A stretch of DNA of 64,000 nucleotides, taken from contig NZ_JANDJO010000008.1 of assembly GCF_024331145.1 (NCBI RefSeq), positions 62,001 to 126,000 on the forward strand, written 5' to 3'. The translations under genes were made by a program, and so were the position numbers. Under the pieces are notes generated by a model that was not told the DNA's origin, did no database searches, and saw only the letters and a program-made list of their open reading frames with translations. This DNA comes from Shimia sp. CNT1-13L.2 (GTDB taxonomy: Bacteria > Pseudomonadota > Alphaproteobacteria > Rhodobacterales > Rhodobacteraceae). Within the stretch, counting starts at the first letter, position 1. Each line of letters starts with the position of its first letter. Shown here one piece after another: positions 1 to 8,559 of this stretch.

Positions 1-396
1 GTCATGGTTCTCGTTAGCACCATGGAACCCGTCACACTTGGCCACGCGCTCTACCGGATGCGCTGCCCCGAAACACTTGTGCATCTGTTGATGTTCACCA
101 TCCGCTACATCGAAGTGCTGCGCGAAGAATACATGCGCCTGCGTGCCGCGATGAAAATCCGCGGCTTCCGCCCCGGCACCAACTGGCACACCTATCGCAG
201 CTTTGGCTATCTCGTCGGCATGATGCTGGTGCGGGCCATCGAACGCTCCGAACGCATTCTCGGTGCCATGAAATGCCGTGGCTTCTCTGGCAAGCTCCTT
301 TTGCTGCGCGAGTTCGAAATCGGTCGTCGAGATCAGGTTTTTGCCTTCTGCATGGGCGCGGTCTGCCTCGGTCTCTTCCTGCTGGAATTCGCATGA
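1..396 (+). CDS. cbiQ: Cobalt/nickel ECF transporter T component, CbiQ-type (5' end missing)
   Basis: This is the C-terminal part (about 131 residues) of the membrane-embedded T component of an energy-coupling-factor transporter. The family couples ATP hydrolysis by CbiO-type ATPases to a substrate-binding membrane component for Co2+ or Ni2+. Two copies of the family's cytoplasmic coupling motif are visible, AMKIRGF near visible residue 50 and AMKCRGF near residue 90, and a hydrophobic helix ends the protein. The reading frame is open to the first base of the window, so the true start lies upstream. Its stop overlaps the start of the ATPase gene, so the two are translationally coupled. The missing upstream genes would show whether this is a CbiMNQO (cobalt) or NikMNQO (nickel) system. 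A nickel role would fit the urease operon in the same window, but that is inference. Confidence 0.82.
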   Translation, partial: VMVLVSTMEPVTLGHALYRMRCPETLVHLLMFTIRYIEVLREEYMRLRAAMKIRGFRPGTNWHTYRSFGYLVGMMLVRAIERSERILGAMKCRGFSGKLLLLREFEIGRRDQVFAFCMGAVCLGLFLLEFA

Positions 397-1049
397 CCAT
401 CCTTGCGCTCGACGATATTCACTTCGCATATCCCGGCTATGCCCCCGTTCTGGAAGGGGCTTCGCTCTCGCTCGAACCGGGCCAAAGGCTGGCCCTGACC
501 GGCCCCAACGGCGCGGGCAAATCGACCCTTCTGCGGATTGCGCTTGGCCTGCAAAAACCAAGTAAAGGCACGGTGACAGCCTTCGGCAAACTGCGTCAGG
601 ACGAGGCCGACTTCCATGAAGTCCGCCGCCGCGTTGGCCTTGTGTTTCAAGACCCGGATGATCAGCTCTTCTGCCCCACCGTGGCCGAGGACATCGCCTT
701 TGGCCCCCTGAACCTTGGTCGCAGCCGCGAAGAAGCGCTGGCCATCGTCGACAAGGTTCTGGGCGATCTGAGCCTCATGCACCTGAAAGACCGCGTCACC
801 CACAAGCTGTCCGGCGGCGAAAAACGTCTGGTCACGCTGGCGACGGTGCTGGCAATGGAACCCGAAGCCCTCTTGCTGGATGAACCCACCAACGCACTCG
901 ACACCCGCAACGAAGCGCGCCTGCTGGAAATCCTGCAAGGCCTGCCCCAGGCAATCCTCCTGATCAGCCACTCTCCCGGCTTTCGCAAGTCACTTACCGA
1001 CCAAGCATTGGACCTGCGCGATGGAAAACTGGTCAAAGCCGAGGCCTAA
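393..1049 (+). CDS. cbiO: ECF transporter ATP-binding protein, CbiO-type
   Basis: A 218-residue ABC ATPase that powers the cobalt/nickel ECF transporter. Visible in order are Walker A GPNGAGKST (residues 37-45), a Q-loop in VFQDPDDQLF typical of CbiO/EcfA proteins, the signature LSGGEKR, Walker B with ALLLDEPT, and the H-loop LISHS. The start was placed at the ATG at 393, which overlaps the cbiQ stop (ATGA), because the family homology begins there. The frame stays open further upstream but would run through cbiQ. It is on the short side for the family, with little beyond the ATPase core. The gene ends 42 bases before the convergent IclR gene, with no clear terminator between them. Confidence 0.88.
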   Translation: MTILALDDIHFAYPGYAPVLEGASLSLEPGQRLALTGPNGAGKSTLLRIALGLQKPSKGTVTAFGKLRQDEADFHEVRRRVGLVFQDPDDQLFCPTVAEDIAFGPLNLGRSREEALAIVDKVLGDLSLMHLKDRVTHKLSGGEKRLVTLATVLAMEPEALLLDEPTNALDTRNEARLLEILQGLPQAILLISHSPGFRKSLTDQALDLRDGKLVKAEA

Positions 1050-1091
1050 ACACCCTAAAAGCGCACCACTTTTCTGACGCCGATCAAATCC

Positions 1092-1895
1092 TCAACCACT
1101 GACGACCAGCGCAGGTTGCTGCCCTGTGACACGTCGCACTTCAGAAACCGCGCGCGCCAAAGCCGGGCCAACTTCGTCGTGAATACGTGAATCCGTCAAC
1201 AGGCTGGACGTCGAACTTGCGAGGAAGGCGACTGGCTCTCCCAAGTCGCTCGGTCGGTAGGGCACCGCCACTGCGTTGATCGTCTCCGAAAACCTCTCGA
1301 CGCCCCGCACCTGTGTGAACCCGCTGGCCAACAACTCGTCCCGCGCTTGCAGACGAATACGACCAAGCTCCTGCGCAACGGCCTCATCGTCCTGCGCAAA
1401 CCCTTCCACAAGCGTGTCGAACTCGCCATCGTCCAGCGCCCCGAGAAAAGCCTTGCCGCTCGAAGAACTGGGCAGCGGCATCCGATACCCCACATCCAGC
1501 CAGATCGAAGGAGACTCCGCAGGCCGCCATGCCTTGGTCATCAACATCCGGCGATCATCCTTGATGCTGATCGCGGTCAGGGTGCCGGTCTCATCCGCAA
1601 GACGCTGCATCGTCGGCGAGGCAACCTCGACAAACGAGAAAGACGCCGCCGCGATATTGCCCAGGGCCAGCGCCGCTGGTCCCAGGCGATACTTGTCGTG
1701 CTTGCGCCCGTGCGTGAGATACCCGAGCGCGCAGAGAGTAAAGGTCAGCCGCGACACCGTAGGTTTGGGAATGCCCGTCCGTTCCGAGATTTCCAGGTTG
1801 CCAAGCCCGTCATCCGTCGGACGAAACGCGCGCAGGATGGTCAGACCCCTGGCAAGTGTATTGGCATATCTCCTGTCGGATGTGTCGCCTGCCAT
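1092..1895 (-). CDS. IclR-family transcriptional regulator
   Basis: A 267-residue regulator with an N-terminal winged helix-turn-helix (around residues 15-75, recognition region near TGIPKPTVSRL) and a C-terminal IclR effector-binding domain, which in this family senses small organic acids. The ATG at 1895 was chosen because a G-rich ribosome binding site (AGGGGGA) precedes it and family homology begins just after. An upstream TTG at 1964 would add 23 unconserved residues. It is the last gene of the leftward dctP-dctQ-dctM operon, about 70 bases after dctM. IclR-like palindromes lie upstream of dctP and upstream of the beta-oxidation operon. The likely role is to control both operons and, by position, its own expression. 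The effector is unknown; a dicarboxylate or its CoA ester is a guess. Confidence 0.88.
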   Translation of the reverse strand: MAGDTSDRRYANTLARGLTILRAFRPTDDGLGNLEISERTGIPKPTVSRLTFTLCALGYLTHGRKHDKYRLGPAALALGNIAAASFSFVEVASPTMQRLADETGTLTAISIKDDRRMLMTKAWRPAESPSIWLDVGYRMPLPSSSSGKAFLGALDDGEFDTLVEGFAQDDEAVAQELGRIRLQARDELLASGFTQVRGVERFSETINAVAVPYRPSDLGEPVAFLASSTSSLLTDSRIHDEVGPALARAVSEVRRVTGQQPALVVSG

Positions 1896-1968
1896 GTTTC
1901 CCCCTGTCGCGGCCCAATCACGCTTGGACGTGCCCAGACCTTGCTTCTTTGTTCCTTGATCCAAGACT

Positions 1969-3309
1969 TTACTGAACAGAGCTTGCCAGCACCAGAGAGA
2001 TTGACGGGAAGGCCACCAGAAGGATCAGAACGATCACATCCACACTCAGGAACCGCCAGATCCCGGAGAACACCATTCCGATGGGGGCGTCTTTGCCCAC
2101 GACGTTGGACAGGACAAAAACGTTCAATCCAACCGGTGGCGTGATCAGGCCGATTTCCAGAAGCTTTACCACGACAACACCAAACCAGATCAGGTTCAAA
2201 CCATAGGCCTCGACCAACGGCACCACCAGCGGCAGCGTCAGAACCATGATACCGATGGGATCAAGGAACATGCCCAGCATCAGGTAAACCACACAGATCG
2301 CCAGCAAAAGCGTCGCCGTCGAAAGTTCAGCCTGTGACACCCACTCCACCAGCGCCGGCGCCATGCCAGTCAGGGCAATGGCCGCAACGAAAATCTTCGC
2401 CCCCGCCGCGACGAAAAAGATCGCCCCGGTCTGAACACAGGTTTCCCGCACCGCCAGCCAGATATCCCCGAGGCTCAGACGTCGCTGTGCAAACCCGATG
2501 ACACAGGTCAGAACTACGCTGACCGCCGCCGCTGCCGTTGCGGTGAAGAACCCGCCATAGATGCCGACAACGATTACAAGGAAGATCACCGCCGCAGGCC
2601 ATGCACTGCGAAAGGCCGCCATCTTCTCGGCCCAGCTGGCCGATTGCCCCTTGGCCGGCACCGCTTTCGGATCAGCCTGAATCCACAGGAAGATCACCAG
2701 GACAAATCCCGCCAATGTCAGCAATCCAGGCAGGATGCCTGCAATGAACAGCTTGTTCACCGAGGTCTCGGTAAAGATCGCGTAGATGATGAAAAGGATG
2801 CTCGGGGGGATCAGAGAGCCAAGTGTCCCCCCCGCCGCCACACTGGCGGTCGCGAGCCGGGGATCATACCCCAGCCGCAGCATTTCAGGTGTACAGATTT
2901 TGCCCATGGTCGACGCGCAGGCGAGGCTCGATCCGGTGATCGCCGAGAACCCGCCACAGCCCATCACGGACGCCACTGCAATGCCCCCCCGCAAACGCAG
3001 CAACCAGACCTTGGCAGCATCATAAACCGCCGTGGTTATGCCCGCCCGATAGGCGATATTGCCCAGCGCGATGAACAGGGGGATCATCGACAGATCAAAG
3101 GAATGCACGAGGTCGAACGAGTTGGAAAACACCAGCGAAGAGGTCGCCCGGATCGCGCGCTCGGGCATGAACGTGCCGGTGCGAAAGGCAAAGATGGTGA
3201 ACGCCGCCAAGGTCGCGACGCCCATCAGGGCAAAGGCAATCGGCACACGAATGGCCAAAAGCACGAGCATGACGGCAAAGGCGACAAGGCCTACGACAGA
3301 AGGATCCAT
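1969..3309 (-). CDS. dctM: TRAP transporter large permease, DctM family
   Basis: A 446-residue inner-membrane protein with about twelve hydrophobic segments. It forms the main ion-coupled translocation channel of a tripartite ATP-independent periplasmic transporter. Typical DctM stretches are present, including GTLGSLIPPSILFIIYA near residue 165 and LITPPVGLNVFVLSNV near the C-terminus. The ATG at 3309 has a GGAGAG ribosome binding site just upstream. It sits between the small permease (upstream) and the IclR regulator (downstream) on the same strand, consistent with one operon. The substrate cannot be read from the sequence. The neighbouring pim-like beta-oxidation genes suggest a carboxylic acid, probably a dicarboxylate. 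Confidence 0.92.
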   Translation of the reverse strand: MDPSVVGLVAFAVMLVLLAIRVPIAFALMGVATLAAFTIFAFRTGTFMPERAIRATSSLVFSNSFDLVHSFDLSMIPLFIALGNIAYRAGITTAVYDAAKVWLLRLRGGIAVASVMGCGGFSAITGSSLACASTMGKICTPEMLRLGYDPRLATASVAAGGTLGSLIPPSILFIIYAIFTETSVNKLFIAGILPGLLTLAGFVLVIFLWIQADPKAVPAKGQSASWAEKMAAFRSAWPAAVIFLVIVVGIYGGFFTATAAAAVSVVLTCVIGFAQRRLSLGDIWLAVRETCVQTGAIFFVAAGAKIFVAAIALTGMAPALVEWVSQAELSTATLLLAICVVYLMLGMFLDPIGIMVLTLPLVVPLVEAYGLNLIWFGVVVVKLLEIGLITPPVGLNVFVLSNVVGKDAPIGMVFSGIWRFLSVDVIVLILLVAFPSISLVLASSVQ

Positions 3310-3368
3310 GCGGTCTCTCCGAAATAAGGGTTATGTTTGGGCAGACAGTTAAGCAACCGGGGCGCGGA

Positions 3369-3866
3369 TCAGCCGTGGTACAAATCCAACGTTCCGCCTC
3401 GCAAGAGAACGCGCACGTCCTGAAAGACCATCACCAGAAGGCGCAGCCACCCAAGTGCGATACCAATGACAAAGGCCAGACGACCGGGCCATTGCGGCAG
3501 GTCGAGGTCGCCATAGAACACGCTGCCCGTGTTCCATTGGTGCAGGAACTCCTTGCCGCCGGAATACAGGATGGGCGAAAACGCCAGCAGCCCGAAAACC
3601 GATCCAAAGACGACAAGCCAGCCTACCACCCGGTCAGGCAGTTTGTTGGTCAGAAACTCCACCGAGATATGCGCACGGTTCGCAGTCGCCGCAGCGAGCG
3701 GCATCACGATGGCCAACACCATCAGCTCGCGTACGATGACAATCGTGTCCGGCACCGAACTGTTGAAAACATTGAGCGCGATCACATCCGCAAAGATCAA
3801 CAGCGCCAACAGAATGATCGAAGCCGTCGCGATCTCGATAAAGATCTTCTCAAGCCGTTGCAGCAT
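3369..3866 (-). CDS. dctQ: TRAP transporter small permease, DctQ family
   Basis: A 165-residue membrane protein with four predicted hydrophobic helices, the usual layout of the DctQ small subunit that pairs with DctM. The ATG at 3866 has a strong GGAGG ribosome binding site five bases upstream. A start at 3926 would add 20 residues with no family character. It lies between dctP and dctM on the same strand. DctQ proteins are poorly conserved, so the call rests on size, hydrophobicity and gene order as much as on sequence. Confidence 0.88.
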   Translation of the reverse strand: MLQRLEKIFIEIATASIILLALLIFADVIALNVFNSSVPDTIVIVRELMVLAIVMPLAAATANRAHISVEFLTNKLPDRVVGWLVVFGSVFGLLAFSPILYSGGKEFLHQWNTGSVFYGDLDLPQWPGRLAFVIGIALGWLRLLVMVFQDVRVLLRGGTLDLYHG

Positions 3867-3942
3867 CGTTTCCTCCAATCCTGTCCTGTGTACCGGTCGC
3901 GGCCCGAACAGCCATTCGGCCCGCATGTTTGTTGACTAGGGC

Positions 3943-5013
3943 TCAGTTACTGCTCGCCCAGGGGTATCCATTTGCCTCGAACTCAGCGGTGAACTCTGCC
4001 ACAGCCGCGGTGTAGGTCTCCAACAGCTTGTCGGCATCCAACCCCACGCTGCGCGCGTTTTCCTTCCACTCTTCGATGTAGGGAGTGGTCGCCGCGTTCA
4101 TTTTCTCACGGTCTTCGGCGCTCATTTCGATCACTTCGATAGGACGCGCGGTGTCACCCGCCTTCATCATGGTCATCGCCTTGCCGTTGGCGCCGGTCAC
4201 GATCTTGGCAAAGGTATCCGCCAGCTCTTCACCCGCCTGCATCAGGACCGCCTGCTGCTCGGAGGTCAGGCTGTCAAAGGTCTGCTTGTTCATGAACATC
4301 CCATAACCGCCGATCTGTCCCCAGTTCAGAACGGTATAGTTGTCCATGACCTCGTCCCACTTCAGCGCCGGGATCACATAGTCATAGCCCTGGGTACAAT
4401 CGATCAAACCGGTGTCCAGCCCCTGATAGGCCTCATAGACGGACAGGTTGACACGTGTGGCGCCAAGATCGCCAAAGACCTTGCCGTAAACGCCCGCGCC
4501 ACGCACCTTCTTGCCCTTGATGTCTTCGATCGAACGGATCGGATCACCCGCGCAACCAACGTTCACCGCCGACGCCGTGAAGGTGCCGATATAGACCAGG
4601 TTCTGACGCGCCAGGTTCTCGGTGATCTGCGGCTCGCTGCGCATCAGACGGTCCGTAGCCCGCAGCGCGACCCATGCATTGGCCCCGCCAATCGGGAAGT
4701 CCGCGAGCGAATAAGCCGCCATTTCCTTTTGGAAATAGGCCGCGATAACCGAGCCCGCATCCGCAACACCGTCACTGATGCCCTGAACCGCCGCGCTTGC
4801 CTTGAACAGCGCGCCACCCCACTGGATGTCCATCTTGAGATCGCCGCCCGAAAGTTCGCCGATCCGGGTGTTGTACCACTTAAGCGCAGCAGGGATCGTG
4901 CCTCGTGCAGGACCACTGTGGCCATAGTAAATCACGGTTTCCGCTTGGGCGGCGGTTGCGGCCAGACCGGCCGCGATGGTCAGTCCCCCCAGAAAATTCT
5001 TGATCAGTCCCAT
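3943..5013 (-). CDS. dctP: TRAP transporter substrate-binding protein, DctP family
   Basis: A 356-residue periplasmic receptor that captures the substrate for the DctQM permease. The N-terminus from the ATG at 5013 is a clear signal peptide (basic start, hydrophobic core, likely cleavage after AQA near residue 24). The receptor fold follows, with conserved stretches such as IEDIKGKKVRGAGVYGKVFGDLGA. The ATG at 5013 was chosen over 5052 because the signal peptide begins there and GGAGGAG lies about 10 bases upstream. It is the first gene of the TRAP-IclR operon. The 189-base gap before it holds a pair of inverted IclR-like operator sequences. The ligand is not identifiable from sequence; context suggests a carboxylate. 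Confidence 0.92.
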   Translation of the reverse strand: MGLIKNFLGGLTIAAGLAATAAQAETVIYYGHSGPARGTIPAALKWYNTRIGELSGGDLKMDIQWGGALFKASAAVQGISDGVADAGSVIAAYFQKEMAAYSLADFPIGGANAWVALRATDRLMRSEPQITENLARQNLVYIGTFTASAVNVGCAGDPIRSIEDIKGKKVRGAGVYGKVFGDLGATRVNLSVYEAYQGLDTGLIDCTQGYDYVIPALKWDEVMDNYTVLNWGQIGGYGMFMNKQTFDSLTSEQQAVLMQAGEELADTFAKIVTGANGKAMTMMKAGDTARPIEVIEMSAEDREKMNAATTPYIEEWKENARSVGLDADKLLETYTAAVAEFTAEFEANGYPWASSN

Positions 5014-5046
5014 GGCTGGCATCTCCTCCATTTTTGCCGGGTTCAG

Positions 5047-5098
5047 TTTCACTATGTGGAATTTAATCTGTCTGTCCAGACAATTTTACATAGTGAAA
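5047..5098. promoter_or_regulatory. Pair of inverted IclR-like operators upstream of dctP
   Basis: Two 17-base elements face each other in the dctP promoter region. On the + strand TTTCACTATGTGGAATT occupies 5047-5063. On the - strand TTTCACTATGTAAAATT occupies 5098-5082. They match at 15 of 17 positions, and each is an imperfect 6-3-6 palindrome around TAT, the operator style used by IclR proteins. A third copy with one further change lies at 14244-14260, before the beta-oxidation operon. Assignment to the IclR protein at 1092-1895 is inference from location. Confidence 0.6.
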
Positions 5099-5202
5099 AT
5101 TTATTTCATCGAACTCACATGCCTCGAGCAGACACGCAAAATCCTCCCATGTTTTCAGGGCATTAAATAAACCGTAAAAGGGGCCACAGACGGCCCAAAC
5201 CT

Positions 5203-6723
5203 CTAGCCGACGACCGCGAGCTCCTCCGCAAAGGTTTCGATCAGTTTGGCCTTCAGAATTTTGCCTGTCGGCGCAGCAGGCAATGCATCAGCAACAATGA
5301 TTCGCGACGGACGCTTGTAGGGCGCCAGCTTGTCGTGAACCCAGGCCTTCAGGTCGTCCTCACCTATCCCGCTGCCGGTTGCGGCGGTGACAAAGGCCAA
5401 AACTTCCTCATTGCCTTCAACCGCGCGACCAACAACACCGGCCACAACCACATCAGGGTGTTCGGTGAGCGTCGCTTCGATCTCGACAGGATAGACGTTA
5501 AAGCCGGAGCGGATAATCAATTCCTTTGTCCGCCCGGCAATGTGCAGCCGCCCCTCATCATCGAAACGTCCAAGGTCGCCTGTCCGGAAAAAACCGTCTT
5601 CCGTCAGGGCGGCCGCGGTCTGCTCGGGATCGCGGAAATATCCTTTCATCACCTGTGGACCACCGAGCAGAATTTCACCGATCCCTTGATCTGGTGTTGC
5701 CCCTGGGGCCTCCATGTCCAATCGGAAAACGCACTCGCCCATTGGCACCCCGACACTGATATCCGGATTTCCGATCTCGTTTTTTGTAGCACAAACACCG
5801 GCCGCGCCTTCGGTAAGCCCATAGCCGTTCTGCAGGGGAAGTCCGTAAAACGCCTCCGCCTCCCGCTTCCACGCCGGGTCAAGCGGCGCGCCGCCCGACG
5901 ACACGAACCTGAGCTTGCCCGTGTCGTACTTTGGCATGTTGTGGGCCCGGGCATAGTTGAACAAATGCGCGTGCATCTGTGGCACCGCCGGAAGCAGGGT
6001 CACATCCTCTTTCAGGGCGTCATACAGCCGTTCGACCGAGAACTTCGCTTCCATCCGCATGGCTGACTGCGCATGTGCAACCGACAACAGCGTCACTAGC
6101 CCGAAAATATGGCTCAACGGCAGCGCGAGATAGGTCATGTCATCCGCCCTTACCCCCCGAACTTCGGCAGAGGCTATGGCCCCCGCGATCAGGTTGGCAT
6201 GGGTCAACATCGCGGCTTTCGGTGCCCCGGTCGTCCCAGAGGTGTAAAGCAACAGGGCCACCTGCTCCTTGCCATCGTCCAAAACGGGTTCGGACACGCT
6301 GTTCGAACGCGACATGATCGCAGCCGCACCAAACGCCCCGGATACATCCTCTGCGCCAAAGTGCTCTGCATGTGCCTTCGCCGCTTTCGAAGATCCGGTC
6401 GAGAACACCACCGCGCTCGGGTCCGAATGTGCGAAAATACGCTCCAGCTCGGGCACCGACAGCCGCGCGTTCACCACGACTGCCGTCGCATCAATCATGC
6501 TGGTGGCAAAGAAAAACGCGATCACCTCAGCGCAGTTCTCAAACACCAGAACCACGCGGTCTCCGGGGCGGAGATTCTGCGCTTTCAGACACGCCGCCGC
6601 CGCGTCGGCAGCCTCCTTCAGATCAGACCAGGAAAATCTCCGGTCATCGAAATCGATCAGAGCCAGATCGGCAGACCGGTTTGTCGCCGCTGACAACAGC
6701 AGCTCATGTAGGCGATTGGTCAT
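5203..6723 (-). CDS. AMP-forming acyl-CoA synthetase/ligase
   Basis: A 506-residue member of the adenylate-forming superfamily, which activates a carboxylic acid with ATP and CoA to the acyl-CoA thioester. Visible motifs are the ATP-binding loop LLYTSGTTGAPKAAM (around residues 160-175), the A5 motif NGYGLTEGA, the hinge region with TGDLGRFDDEGRLHIAGR, and the C-terminal catalytic lysine in PTGKILK. The ATG at 6723 was preferred to 6750 because AGGAG lies at good distance and homology starts there. It is the last gene of the leftward pim-like operon, placed to activate the acid imported by the TRAP system encoded just downstream. The exact acid is unknown; PimA-like dicarboxylate activation is the best contextual guess. 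Confidence 0.88.
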   Translation of the reverse strand: MTNRLHELLLSAATNRSADLALIDFDDRRFSWSDLKEAADAAAACLKAQNLRPGDRVVLVFENCAEVIAFFFATSMIDATAVVVNARLSVPELERIFAHSDPSAVVFSTGSSKAAKAHAEHFGAEDVSGAFGAAAIMSRSNSVSEPVLDDGKEQVALLLYTSGTTGAPKAAMLTHANLIAGAIASAEVRGVRADDMTYLALPLSHIFGLVTLLSVAHAQSAMRMEAKFSVERLYDALKEDVTLLPAVPQMHAHLFNYARAHNMPKYDTGKLRFVSSGGAPLDPAWKREAEAFYGLPLQNGYGLTEGAAGVCATKNEIGNPDISVGVPMGECVFRLDMEAPGATPDQGIGEILLGGPQVMKGYFRDPEQTAAALTEDGFFRTGDLGRFDDEGRLHIAGRTKELIIRSGFNVYPVEIEATLTEHPDVVVAGVVGRAVEGNEEVLAFVTAATGSGIGEDDLKAWVHDKLAPYKRPSRIIVADALPAAPTGKILKAKLIETFAEELAVVG

Positions 6724-6746
6724 GGTTCTCCTCACAAAGCCCTGTC

Positions 6747-7742
6747 TCAAGCCGCCAGGCCAAGGCGGCCCAGTGCCACAAGGGCCTCGTTTTCAAGCCG
6801 TGAAACGATGTCGGCAAAGGGCTCGATCCTGTCGACAAACCCAAGCGCATGTCCCGCCGACAGAATCCCGCGCGAGACGTCACCAGTGGCATAGGCATTG
6901 CGCCCGATCTTGCCCGACACGTGTTCCAGCAACTCGGTAATCCCGATATCCGGATTGTCCCGCTCAAGCTTGGCCACGGTTTCCGTGGTCTCATTGCGCA
7001 GCGACCGAACCGTGTTGCGCACAGAATGCATGGTCAGCTGCGTATCCAGTTCCGAAGCATCAATCATCGCCTGCTTGTAACCTGGATGCGCCGTCAATTC
7101 CTCGGCCACGAGGAACCGCGTCCCCATCACCACCCCCGAGGCCCCCATCGCCAGCGCGGCGATGATCTGCTTGCCGTGGCCAATGCCACCGCCCACAAGC
7201 CACGGAATGCTCAGCCGCTCATCGGCAAGCCCTGCGTTTACCATGCTGCCCACCATGTCCATACCCGGATGCCCGCCACATTCCGCGCCCACGATCGACA
7301 CCATGTCGACCCCAACTGCCTCGGCCTTCACCGCATATCGCAGCGAGGGCACCTTGTGCAGAACCGTGATCCCCGCATCCTTGAGGATCGGCATAAAGGC
7401 TTCGGGGCTGCGCCCGGATGTTTCCACAAACCGCACACCTTCCTCGGCAATCAGCCGGAACACCTCTTCGGTCTTCTCCCCCGGCACCAGCTTGGGGATC
7501 ATCGACACGTTCACCCCGAACGGCCTGTCACCGCACATCTCGCGACAGCGCCGGATTTCGGCCCGTAGGTCTTCGAGATCGGGAAAGCTCGCCGCGGTGA
7601 TAAAGGAAATGATCCCGGCATGGGCCGCCGCAGACACGTATTCGGCATTGGCAAGCCACTGCAAACCACCGGCGACCACGGGCAGGCGTGTCCCGAAGGT
7701 ACGGGTCACGGCAGTATCAAAAATCTCGGGAATCTGTGTCAT
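6747..7742 (-). CDS. Nitronate monooxygenase/2-nitropropane dioxygenase-like flavoprotein
   Basis: A 331-residue FMN-binding TIM-barrel protein of the nitronate monooxygenase family. The phosphate-binding region is visible as VGGGIGHGKQIIAALAMGASGVVMGTRF (given in part, around residues 175-205), and a GAECGGHPGMD stretch precedes it. The family oxidises nitronates, but many members are annotated only by fold and act as flavin reductases or enoyl reductases. The ATG at 7742 has AAGGA eight bases upstream. The ATG at 7751 overlaps that site and is less likely. It lies inside the beta-oxidation operon, between the isomerase-like protein and the ligase. Its role there is not obvious; nitronate oxidation seems unlikely in this setting. 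Confidence 0.8.
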   Translation of the reverse strand: MTQIPEIFDTAVTRTFGTRLPVVAGGLQWLANAEYVSAAAHAGIISFITAASFPDLEDLRAEIRRCREMCGDRPFGVNVSMIPKLVPGEKTEEVFRLIAEEGVRFVETSGRSPEAFMPILKDAGITVLHKVPSLRYAVKAEAVGVDMVSIVGAECGGHPGMDMVGSMVNAGLADERLSIPWLVGGGIGHGKQIIAALAMGASGVVMGTRFLVAEELTAHPGYKQAMIDASELDTQLTMHSVRNTVRSLRNETTETVAKLERDNPDIGITELLEHVSGKIGRNAYATGDVSRGILSAGHALGFVDRIEPFADIVSRLENEALVALGRLGLAA

Positions 7743-7747
7743 GGGAG

Positions 7748-8533
7748 TCATCCTTGTCGGAACACGGGGGATTTCTTGTTCAGGAAAGCGTTGATGCCAA
7801 TCTGGGCCTCGTCGCCGCCAAGGGCCTCGGCCATCGCATCCCGCTCGTTGGTCAACTGGTCTTCAAACGTGGCGCTTTCGGCTTGGTTGAGGAGGGTCTT
7901 GATCTCGCTGATCGCCACCTCTGGCCCTCGCGCAAGCCGACTGCCCAGATCACAGGCCGCCGCAACGGCTTCGCCCTCTGCCACCAGTTCGGTCACGGCC
8001 CCAAGCGCGTACATGCGCTCTGCCGCCAGCGGCTCACCCAGCATCGCCATCCGCGCCACGGTGGCCCGCGGCATGGCCTGCATCAGCGCATAGGTGGCCC
8101 CGCCATCCGGCACCAGACCGGCCTTCACATAGGCCAGAGTGAACTTGGCACCCTCTGCCGCCACGATCATGTCGCACGCCATGGCCAGCGACAGACCTGC
8201 GCCTGCCGCACCGCCTTCAACCGCCGCGATCACCGGCTTGGGGCAGGCTCGAATGGCACGCATGATGGCGCTTAGCTTCTCGATCTGGATCTTGCGATCC
8301 TCCAGAGACATGTCCCTGCGCTCTCTCAGCATGTTCAGGTTGCCCCCAGAACAGAAGAAGCCACCCTCACCCGCCAAGACAACCGCAGCGATCGCCGGGT
8401 CCGCCGCCGCATCCTCGAGCCCCGAGAGCAATCCCTCGTAGTACTCGGGCGACAGGGCATTGCGCTGGCCCGGATTGCAGTTCCAGATAACCAGCACATT
8501 GCCCATGGCTTCATGTCGAAACAGGGTGCTCAT
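7748..8533 (-). CDS. Crotonase-family protein, PaaG-like isomerase type
   Basis: A 261-residue member of the enoyl-CoA hydratase/isomerase superfamily. The CoA and oxyanion-hole region is visible around SGGNLNML (residues 62-69) and the helix GAGLSLAMACD (111-121). Both glutamates used by true hydratases are absent: the positions are occupied by Ser115 and Tyr135. The segment AYVKAGLVPDGG instead carries an aspartate (Asp143) as in PaaG and related enoyl-CoA isomerases. It is therefore more likely to shift or isomerise a double bond than to hydrate one. The operon's hydratase activity can come from the FadB-like fusion. The start at 8533 has GGAGAG six bases upstream. The stop lies a few bases before the next gene. 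Confidence 0.85.
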   Translation of the reverse strand: MSTLFRHEAMGNVLVIWNCNPGQRNALSPEYYEGLLSGLEDAAADPAIAAVVLAGEGGFFCSGGNLNMLRERRDMSLEDRKIQIEKLSAIMRAIRACPKPVIAAVEGGAAGAGLSLAMACDMIVAAEGAKFTLAYVKAGLVPDGGATYALMQAMPRATVARMAMLGEPLAAERMYALGAVTELVAEGEAVAAACDLGSRLARGPEVAISEIKTLLNQAESATFEDQLTNERDAMAEALGGDEAQIGINAFLNKKSPVFRQG

Positions 8534-8559
8534 GTCTCACTCTCCATTCCGGCCAATCC

